This document shows, piece by piece, positions 1 to 5,049 of a DNA stretch of 6,865 nucleotides. Source of the stretch: Bacteroidota bacterium (GTDB lineage: Bacteria > Bacteroidota > Ignavibacteria > Kapaibacteriales > UBA2268); contig JAKIZN010000082.1 of NCBI GenBank assembly GCA_022708005.1, positions 1-6,865 on the forward strand, written 5' to 3'. Every line of letters begins with the position of its first letter. Position 1 is the stretch's first letter. Made by a program: the position numbers and the translations under genes. The notes beneath the pieces are model-generated. The model had not been told where the DNA came from. It saw only the letters and a program-made list of their open reading frames with translations, and ran no database searches.

Positions 1-4
1 AAAC

Positions 5-9
5 GAGGA
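5..9 (+). promoter_or_regulatory. Ribosome binding site of the small membrane protein
   Basis: GAGGA lies seven bases upstream of the GTG at 17. It supports that GTG over the in-frame ATG at 59, which would cut into the first membrane segment. The reading frame is open back to the left edge (codons for Asn-Glu-Glu-Tyr-Ile precede the GTG), so an earlier start outside the window cannot be excluded. Confidence 0.5.
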
Positions 10-16
10 ATATATA

Positions 17-220
17 GTGGCAAACCGCCAATCGAATACTCTCAAAAGGTTCGCCTTGATGTTTGCAATATTTTACACGTCGCTTACTTTGCTGAGCAAA
101 TTAGCGGTTGCTTATGGCTTTCTTACACGTAATTTTATGGACAGCTTAATTTTTGGAGTAGTCGATGCTGCGTTGCTAAGCCTTTTATTTATAAAATTTA
201 GCCCGCGAGCTGATAGATAA
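17..220 (+). CDS. Small two-helix membrane protein of unknown function
   Basis: I do not recognise this 67-aa protein. It has a basic N-terminus (Arg4, Lys10, Arg11), a hydrophobic segment at about residues 12-36 and a second at about 43-60, joined by a short loop containing Arg38 and Asp42. It ends with a charged tail (Arg64, Asp66, Arg67). This suggests a small inner-membrane hairpin with both ends in the cytoplasm. Lys28 and Asp50 lie within the two hydrophobic stretches and could face each other, but that is inference. The start is GTG, backed by GAGGA seven bases upstream, although the frame is open to the left edge and the protein could begin earlier. Its TAA stop is followed after one base by the TTG start of the lipoprotein gene, so the two are almost certainly co-transcribed and perhaps translationally coupled. 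Packing and codon style match the neighbours, which makes it a credible gene despite its size. Confidence 0.65.
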   Translation: MANRQSNTLKRFALMFAIFYTSLTLLSKLAVAYGFLTRNFMDSLIFGVVDAALLSLLFIKFSPRADR

Positions 221-221
221 A

Positions 222-1916
222 TTGAAAAAATTAATCAAACATATCGCTTGCTATGCTATACTAATTATATTTGCTTCCTGCGCTAATATTCAAGCTCCTT
301 CGGGCGGTCCGCCAGATACAACTCCGCCGGTTATAGAATACAGCTCGCCGAGCAACCTATCGCTCGAAGTAAAAGACAAAAAAGTAAAGCTGAAATTTAG
401 CAAATATATGAACAAAAATTCTGTTATCGAAAATTTATATATTTTGCCAAGTATCAAAGCAGATTTTGATTGGAGTGGCAAAGATTTAACTATAGAGTTC
501 CAAGAAGAATTTAAGCCCAATACAACGTATTCTATAAACATTGGCTCCGACTTCACAGATTTAAAAGGGAACAAGCCTTTGGAATCCTTCAATTTAATTT
601 TTTCATCGGGCAATAAAATTGATAGCGGCAAAGTATCGGGCAAAGTTCTATATTCAAATCCGCAGGGGCTTTTTGTATTCGCATATAATATCACCAATAT
701 CGACGCTGATACTTTAGTTCCGACACTCATCAGCCCAGAATATAAAGTGCAGAGTGGCAGCAACGGTAGGTTTTCGATTAATGGCTTGCCCGATGGAAAA
801 TATCGGCTTTTCGCAGTCCAAGATAAATTTAAAGATGGGCTTATAAATGATGGGCAAGATATGTATGCTTGCTCTTTTGCCGATGCGGAAGTTGTTGATG
901 GAATATCCAAAGATATTTTTTTTAGGTTCGGGCTAAACGTAGATACAACTTCGCCCAAACTTTTTTCTGCTGAGGCATTAAGCAGTAAAAAAGTAAGACT
1001 ATACTTTAGCGAAAATATAGTAATAGACTCGCTTTCTGCCGACTGCCTGCAAATTTTAGATTCGGCATCAAACATTGCTTATAAGCCTTCGATAATTTAT
1101 GCAGATACTGAACTAAAAAATGTAATTAATGCAATAGTTGCCGAGCCGTTGCCACCAAATAAAATATTTTTCGCTAATCTCACTGCTGGCAATTGCGTCA
1201 TCAAGGATACAAGCGGCTTAGCATTCGATGAATTTGGAAAATCCGTTAGATTTATTAGCTCGAATGCCGCTGATTCTTCTGCCTTTGCGTTTGTCAATAC
1301 ATCAATCAAGGATAGCTCGGATTATCATGCTCCGTCGGTTGCCACAAAATTTATTTTCTCAGAGCCAATTGACGATGTTGCCGATTCTATGATTTCATAT
1401 TTCAATATCACTGATTCTTTGGAAGTAAAATTTAAAACTAAAATAGTAAATCAATGCGAGTTAGAAATATATCCCGAAAAGCAATTGAAATACAACACGC
1501 GGTATCACATTTCGATTAAGCCCAATGCCGTTTATCAAAAAATTGATAAGCAGACAATTGATAAAAATCTCAGTTTGACATTCAAAACGGAAGATAATCG
1601 GAGCTTTGGGGCAGCATCTGGGAAATTGGTTGATTTGACTAAAAATAATGCAAAAAAAATAATCGTATTAGAGTCAACTTTGAGTGGGCACCGTTATCAA
1701 ACAGAAGCCGACACATCTGGCAATTGGCGGTTCGATAACATAAGAGCGGGCAACTACTTTGCTTGGATATATGCAGACGAAAATGACGATAAAATGTATA
1801 GCTACGGCAAACTTTATCCATTTTCTTTTGCTGAAAAATTCTACCTTTACGAACGCGAGATTAACGTGAAAAGTCGCTGGGAAACCGAAGGAATAATCAT
1901 CAACATCGGGGATTAG
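222..1916 (+). CDS. Secreted lipoprotein with SbsA-type Ig-like and transthyretin-like modules
   Basis: The 564-aa protein starts with a lipoprotein signal: Lys2, Lys3 and Lys6, a hydrophobic core at about 8-18, and a lipobox Phe-Ala-Ser with Cys20 as the predicted lipidated residue. The mature end runs through a Gly-Gly-Pro-Pro-Asp-Thr-Thr-Pro-Pro segment (28-36) typical of Ig-like lipoproteins in Bacteroidota and relatives. The visible modules are Ig-like (Big_5/SbsA type) at about 33-129, a transthyretin or carboxypeptidase-regulatory-like beta-sandwich at 136-238, a second Ig-like at 241-348, a third, weaker one at 365-457, and a second transthyretin-like module at 462-564. No catalytic motif is evident, so a structural or adhesive envelope role is likely. 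The start is TTG, one base after the upstream stop and without a clear Shine-Dalgarno; no in-frame ATG fits a signal peptide, and a TAA at 192-194 limits upstream extension. Anchoring in the outer membrane is inferred. The next gene, a LolC/E-type permease, starts two bases after the stop. Confidence 0.85.
   Translation: MKKLIKHIACYAILIIFASCANIQAPSGGPPDTTPPVIEYSSPSNLSLEVKDKKVKLKFSKYMNKNSVIENLYILPSIKADFDWSGKDLTIEFQEEFKPNTTYSINIGSDFTDLKGNKPLESFNLIFSSGNKIDSGKVSGKVLYSNPQGLFVFAYNITNIDADTLVPTLISPEYKVQSGSNGRFSINGLPDGKYRLFAVQDKFKDGLINDGQDMYACSFADAEVVDGISKDIFFRFGLNVDTTSPKLFSAEALSSKKVRLYFSENIVIDSLSADCLQILDSASNIAYKPSIIYADTELKNVINAIVAEPLPPNKIFFANLTAGNCVIKDTSGLAFDEFGKSVRFISSNAADSSAFAFVNTSIKDSSDYHAPSVATKFIFSEPIDDVADSMISYFNITDSLEVKFKTKIVNQCELEIYPEKQLKYNTRYHISIKPNAVYQKIDKQTIDKNLSLTFKTEDNRSFGAASGKLVDLTKNNAKKIIVLESTLSGHRYQTEADTSGNWRFDNIRAGNYFAWIYADENDDKMYSYGKLYPFSFAEKFYLYEREINVKSRWETEGIIINIGD
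1908..1912 (+). promoter_or_regulatory. Ribosome binding site of the LolC/E-like permease
   Basis: GGGGA sits six bases upstream of the ATG at 1919 and lies inside the last codons of the lipoprotein gene. The overlap suggests that ribosomes finishing the lipoprotein can reinitiate on the permease. Confidence 0.4.
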
Positions 1917-1918
1917 GT

Positions 1919-3151
1919 ATGTCGGCAGCCAGCAAAATAGCAATAAGATATATATTCTCGAAGCGGTCTTTTAACTTCATCACAGTGATTACATCTATTT
2001 CAATACTTGGAATAGCGGCAGGCACAGCGGCGCTAATAGCTGTGCTTTCTATATTCAACGGATTTCAAGAGCTAACTGTACGGCAAATTACTGGATTTGA
2101 CCCGCACATTAGAATTGTTCCCACAAAAGGGAATATTATTAGCAATCCGAGCGAAATAACTAATTTAGCAGGTCAAATACCTATTGCCCATACTGCAGAG
2201 CCGCTTATTCAGAGCAAAGTCGTAGCGACGCACAGCTCTAATATGCAAGTTTTTACTCTATACGGCATTGGCGAAAATTACTTTTCGTTTATCAATGAAC
2301 TAAAAAAATCCATAATAGTAGGCGAATTTAATTTTCACTATGGCGAGCATCGCAAAGGGATTATGATAGGCTCGGCTCTCGCTGATAGGCTCGGCGTTTT
2401 TGCAGGCGACGTAATTGAATTAGTCTCTCCGAAAATGATTGAAGCATCTTTGCAAAGCTACTCCTATCCCAAAGGCGAGCAGTTATACGTTGCGGGCATA
2501 TTTCAAACGAATATTAAAGATAACGACCTTACAACTGGATTTGTCATTTCAAACACTGCCCAAAATGTATTTAGTATGCAAAACGAGCAAGCAAATTGCA
2601 TGGATATAAGATTGGAACAGTTTGAAAAAGCAGATACTTACGCAAGCCAATTAAGGAGCAAATTAAGCAAAGATTATCAAGTATATACGTGGAAAGATTT
2701 GAACTCAGATTTATATCAAATTATGCAATTTGAAAAAATGGCTTCTTTTTCTATAATCGGAATTATAATAATTATCGCTGTTTTCAATGTGCTTTCATCT
2801 TTGGCTATGACAGTTACAGAAAAAAAGCAAGATATTGCGATAATTAAAGCTATCGGAGCGACAGCTAAATTTATTAGAAATATATATCTAATAGAAGGCT
2901 CTTTGATTGGGCTTATCGGAACGGCGATAGGGACAGTTGCAGGACTAATCTTTACCTTCGGGCAAATCCATTACAAATGGTTTGCAATAGACGGAAACCG
3001 TTATATTATTGATGCTGTGCCTGTTTCGGTGCGGACAGCAGATGTAGTGCTGATAATACTTTTTTCGATGTTTCTATCGTTTTTAGCTACAATTTATCCA
3101 GCTCGAAAGGCGTCGAAAACAGTTGTAGCTGAAGCAATACGTGGTGAATAA
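1919..3151 (+). CDS. LolC/LolE-type ABC transporter permease (FtsX family)
   Basis: This 410-aa protein has the size and layout of LolC/LolE, the inner-membrane subunits that extract lipoproteins and pass them to the periplasmic carrier LolA, using ATP hydrolysed by LolD. A short cytoplasmic start (Ala-Ile-Arg-Tyr at 8-11, a family hallmark) precedes membrane helix 1 at about 20-46. A large periplasmic domain follows at about 47-270, then helices at about 275-300, 326-356 and 374-394. The FtsX domain covers about 276-403. Its cytoplasmic Glu-Lys-Lys-Gln-Asp-Ile-Ala segment followed by Lys-Ala-Ile-Gly-Ala (301-323) is the usual contact with the ATPase, and the C-terminus has the conserved Tyr-Pro-Ala-Arg-Lys-Ala-Ser. 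The stretch at about 169-205 aligns by eye with the LolC region containing the LolA-binding hook and the following Val-Ala-Gly-Ile-Phe. I cannot decide between LolC, LolE and a single homodimeric version, so no symbol is given. No ATPase gene is adjacent. A related MacB-like exporter is the main alternative. Confidence 0.88.
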   Translation: MSAASKIAIRYIFSKRSFNFITVITSISILGIAAGTAALIAVLSIFNGFQELTVRQITGFDPHIRIVPTKGNIISNPSEITNLAGQIPIAHTAEPLIQSKVVATHSSNMQVFTLYGIGENYFSFINELKKSIIVGEFNFHYGEHRKGIMIGSALADRLGVFAGDVIELVSPKMIEASLQSYSYPKGEQLYVAGIFQTNIKDNDLTTGFVISNTAQNVFSMQNEQANCMDIRLEQFEKADTYASQLRSKLSKDYQVYTWKDLNSDLYQIMQFEKMASFSIIGIIIIIAVFNVLSSLAMTVTEKKQDIAIIKAIGATAKFIRNIYLIEGSLIGLIGTAIGTVAGLIFTFGQIHYKWFAIDGNRYIIDAVPVSVRTADVVLIILFSMFLSFLATIYPARKASKTVVAEAIRGE

Positions 3152-3173
3152 ATATTAAATATACAATAAATTT

Positions 3174-3177
3174 AGGA
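3174..3177 (+). promoter_or_regulatory. Ribosome binding site of purH
   Basis: AGGA lies nine bases before the ATG at 3187, in the otherwise AT-only 35-bp gap after the permease gene. The gap is too short to hold an obvious terminator, and none is visible. Confidence 0.4.
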
Positions 3178-3186
3178 CAAATTGCA

Positions 3187-4734
3187 ATGAACTCATCAAC
3201 TCATAAAATCAAAACTGCCCTTTTATCTGTGTCCGATAAAACAGGGCTGATTGAATTAGCTCAAGAACTATCTGCTTGCGGCATCGAGATATTCTCAACT
3301 GGAGGAACTGCGGCAGCTATACGCGGAGCTGGAATAGAAGTTAAAAGCGTGTCCGAGCTGACTGGCTTTCCAGAAATTTTAGGAGGCAGAGTAAAGACGC
3401 TGCATCCTGCTATTCATTCTGGGCTGCTTGCCGATTTGGGCAATACCGAACACATCAAGCAGATGGCAGAGCATAATTTAAAATCAATTGACTTGCTCGT
3501 AGTCAATCTTTATCCATTTGAAAAAACATTACAGAACGAGAACTCAACTCACCAAGATTTGATTGAAAACATAGATATTGGCGGACCTGCAATGCTCCGA
3601 GCGTCTGCTAAAAATTATAAATGGACAGCCGTAGTTGTCAATCCTGCTCGGTACGCCGAAATTATTGATTTTATCAAAGCGTCTGGCACTATTGATGAAG
3701 ATTATCGTGCCAAACTCGCCGCGGAAGTATTTTCGCACACGGCAGCTTACGATTCTATGATTGCCAATTACCTAAATAAATACACTAAAACAGACAACCC
3801 TGAGAAGCTAACGCTCTCTTCGCCACTCGCTCAAACGCTGAGATATGGAGAAAATCCACATCAAAAAGCAGCTCTATATGGCAACTTTAATGATATTTTC
3901 AAGCAACTTCACGGCAAAGAATTATCGTTCAACAACATTGTAGATATTAACGCCGCGTCTAATTTAATACTCGAGTTCGACGAGCCAGCATTAGCCATCA
4001 TAAAGCACACTAATCCTTGCGGAGTAGCTTTGGGCAATAACTTGCGCGAAGCGTTTGCCAAGGCGCTGGCGACTGATAACGTCTCGCCGTTCGGCGGCAT
4101 TATCGTCGTCAATAGAAAAATAGAAGTTGAAGATGCAGAAGCTATGCATTCAATGTTCACAGAAGTGATAATCGCTCCTGATTTTTCCGAAGACGCTCTA
4201 TCGCTACTAACTAAAAAGCGGGATAGAAGGCTCATCGCTGTCGATATGAAGGCTTTAGCAAATGCTATCCAGATGGACATTCGCTCTGTCGCGGGCGGCT
4301 TGCTAGTCCAAGATGCTGATAAGATTGACTTGTTAGATAGCGAGCTAAAAGTCGTCAGCAAGCGGGCTCCAAGCGATAGCGAAATGAAAGCGATGAGATT
4401 TGCTTGGAAAGTATGCAAGCATGTGAAATCTAATGCAATTGTCTATACTGATTCGGAGCGAACTTTGGCTATCGGCGCGGGGCAAATGTCGCGGGTGGAT
4501 TCATCAAGAATAGCGGTCGAAAAAGCAAAAATTAATAAATTAGACTTAAAAGGGTCGGTCATTGCTTCTGATGCGTTTTTCCCATTTGATGACGGAATCC
4601 GCTTTGCAGCCGAAGCAGGAGCTACTGCTATAATCCAGCCCGGTGGCTCAGTCCGAGACGAAGAAGTGATTAAAACAGTAGACGAGCTAAATTTAGCTAT
4701 GGTATTCACTGGGATAAGGCATTTCAAGCATTAA
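3187..4734 (+). CDS. purH: Bifunctional AICAR transformylase / IMP cyclohydrolase PurH
   Basis: The 515-aa protein is a complete, normal-length PurH. This cytosolic homodimer carries out the last two steps of de novo purine synthesis: formyl transfer from 10-formyltetrahydrofolate to AICAR, then ring closure of FAICAR to IMP. The N-terminal MGS-like cyclohydrolase domain (about 8-150) shows Ser-Thr-Gly-Gly (37-40), Gly-Gly-Arg-Val-Lys-Thr-Leu-His-Pro (66-74), Asn-Leu-Tyr-Pro-Phe (107-111) and Asp-Ile-Gly-Gly-Pro (130-134) leading to Ala-Ser-Ala-Lys-Asn (139-143). By motif, Lys70, Tyr109, Asp130 and Lys142 match the known active-site positions. The transformylase half shows Arg-Tyr-Gly-Glu-Asn-Pro-His-Gln (219-226), the catalytic pair Lys273-His274 in Lys-His-Thr-Asn-Pro-Cys-Gly, Gly-Ala-Gly-Gln-Met-Ser-Arg (430-436), Ser-Asp-Ala-Phe-Phe-Pro-Phe (461-467), and the canonical C-terminal Phe-Thr-Gly-Ile-Arg-His-Phe. 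No key residue appears missing. It follows the permease by 35 bp and is probably co-transcribed with it; no other pur gene or PurR-like site is visible. Confidence 0.98.
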   Translation: MNSSTHKIKTALLSVSDKTGLIELAQELSACGIEIFSTGGTAAAIRGAGIEVKSVSELTGFPEILGGRVKTLHPAIHSGLLADLGNTEHIKQMAEHNLKSIDLLVVNLYPFEKTLQNENSTHQDLIENIDIGGPAMLRASAKNYKWTAVVVNPARYAEIIDFIKASGTIDEDYRAKLAAEVFSHTAAYDSMIANYLNKYTKTDNPEKLTLSSPLAQTLRYGENPHQKAALYGNFNDIFKQLHGKELSFNNIVDINAASNLILEFDEPALAIIKHTNPCGVALGNNLREAFAKALATDNVSPFGGIIVVNRKIEVEDAEAMHSMFTEVIIAPDFSEDALSLLTKKRDRRLIAVDMKALANAIQMDIRSVAGGLLVQDADKIDLLDSELKVVSKRAPSDSEMKAMRFAWKVCKHVKSNAIVYTDSERTLAIGAGQMSRVDSSRIAVEKAKINKLDLKGSVIASDAFFPFDDGIRFAAEAGATAIIQPGGSVRDEEVIKTVDELNLAMVFTGIRHFKH

Positions 4735-4761
4735 AATTTCTGCTTGAGTTTTGTTTGTAAA

Positions 4762-4820
4762 GTGATATTTATGATAAATTAAAATATCACGACTGCAAGA
4801 CTTTTATAAGATTTTTTTTA
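4762..4820 (+). terminator. Possible transcription terminator after purH
   Basis: A perfect 9-bp inverted repeat, GTGATATTT (4762-4770) and AAATATCAC (4782-4790) with an 11-base loop, begins 28 bases after the purH stop. The eight-T run follows only about 21 bases later, at 4812-4819. The stem is AT-rich and the T run is not adjacent, so this is not a textbook intrinsic terminator. The position is right for ending the upstream operon, but the function is inferred. Confidence 0.35.
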
Positions 4821-4829
4821 TTTCGCTAT

Positions 4830-4851
4830 CTCTCGTTGAAACAAGCGAGAG
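4830..4851. repeat. GC-richer 8-bp hairpin
   Basis: CTCTCGTT (4830-4837) pairs with AGCGAGAG extended by one A (4844-4851), giving six Watson-Crick pairs, one T-G wobble and one T-A pair around the 6-base loop GAAACA. An outer TATC (4827-4830) could alternatively pair with GATA (4855-4858). It is the only GC-rich element in the gap and lies just after the eight-T run, so on the + strand it is on the wrong side of the T run for an intrinsic terminator. No T run follows it on the - strand either. Its role is unknown. Confidence 0.55.
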
Positions 4852-4931
4852 CGGGATAATTAAAAATACGTGATTATTTTCTAATTAAATTTTAATATAT
4901 TTGTAAAATAAAATTGTTAGATTTATATTAT

Positions 4932-4949
4932 CGTAAAAGTCATTTTACG
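4932..4949. repeat. 7-bp inverted repeat upstream of the promoter
   Basis: CGTAAAA (4932-4938) and TTTTACG (4943-4949) form a perfect inverted repeat around the 4-base spacer GTCA. It ends 18 bases upstream of the predicted -35 element at 4968, where an activator might bind. It could also form a small hairpin in RNA read from upstream. Neither role can be settled from sequence alone. Confidence 0.5.
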
Positions 4950-4967
4950 TAATTTATAGTTATTTGA

Positions 4968-4995
4968 TTGAAATAAATATCAAAAATGATATATT
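4968..4995 (+). promoter_or_regulatory. Sigma-70-like promoter for the lytic transglycosylase gene
   Basis: TTGAAA at 4968-4973 matches the -35 consensus in five of six bases, and TATATT at 4990-4995 matches the -10 consensus in five of six, with a 16-base spacer. Transcription would start near 5002, giving a leader of about 48 bases. Such AT-rich sequence produces chance matches, and Bacteroidota proper use a different -33/-7 pattern. The call therefore rests on spacing and on its position before a gene with its own long upstream gap. Confidence 0.42.
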
Positions 4996-5000
4996 ATTGA

Positions 5001-5023
5001 AATTGTATAGCGATGATACAATT
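5001..5023. repeat. 8-bp palindrome at the predicted transcription start
   Basis: AATTGTAT (5001-5008) and ATACAATT (5016-5023) form a perfect inverted repeat around the 7-base spacer AGCGATG. It begins at the transcription start predicted from the -10 element. It could be a repressor operator or a 5'-end hairpin protecting the mRNA. It ends 17 bases before the GGAG of the next gene, so the hairpin itself would not cover the ribosome binding site. Confidence 0.55.
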
Positions 5024-5040
5024 GTTTTGATTCATATATC

Positions 5041-5044
5041 GGAG
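5041..5044 (+). promoter_or_regulatory. Ribosome binding site of the transglycosylase gene
   Basis: GGAG, within GGAGAG, lies five bases upstream of the ATG at 5050 and is the strongest Shine-Dalgarno match before any start in this window. It fixes the start just ahead of a well-formed signal peptide. Confidence 0.6.
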
Positions 5045-5049
5045 AGATT

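Larger units (their letters stand above)
4735..5049 (+). other. AT-rich intergenic region with four inverted repeats and a promoter
   Basis: This 315-bp gap between purH and the transglycosylase gene holds no credible coding frame; the short ATG frames I checked on the + strand stop within a few codons. It is much richer in A and T than the flanking genes. Reading left to right, it holds a 9-bp inverted repeat (4762-4790), a run of eight T (4812-4819), a GC-richer 8-bp hairpin (4830-4851), a 7-bp hairpin (4932-4949), a sigma-70-like promoter (4968-4995), an 8-bp palindrome (5001-5023) and the ribosome binding site of the next gene. The first half probably ends the upstream operon and the second half drives the transglycosylase gene. 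A small RNA in the first half cannot be excluded. Confidence 0.7.

Noticed and set aside
290..1075. A 261-codon open frame on the - strand inside the lipoprotein gene
   Set aside because: It lies wholly antisense to a convincing lipoprotein gene, its product shows no recognisable domain, and its end merely mirrors the Gly-Gly-Pro and Thr-Pro-Pro codons. Low stop frequency opposite this gene explains it.
3152..3186. A terminator or promoter between the permease and purH
   Set aside because: The 35-bp gap is AT-only apart from the ribosome binding site region and shows no stable stem or paired -35/-10 elements; read-through is more likely.
3909..4418. A 169-codon open frame on the - strand inside purH
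   Set aside because: It is antisense to the most conserved part of purH, and its Ser-, Ala- and Leu-rich product is typical of a shadow frame.
4896..4903. TATATTTG, matching the Bacteroidota -7 promoter motif (TA, two bases, TTTG)
   Set aside because: No TTTG-like -33 element is found at the proper distance upstream, and no gene start follows closely. In such AT-rich sequence the match is probably chance.
4735..5049. A tRNA, riboswitch or CRISPR array in the intergenic gap
   Set aside because: There is no cloverleaf, no known riboswitch core that I recognise, and the inverted repeats differ from each other, so there is no repeat-spacer pattern.
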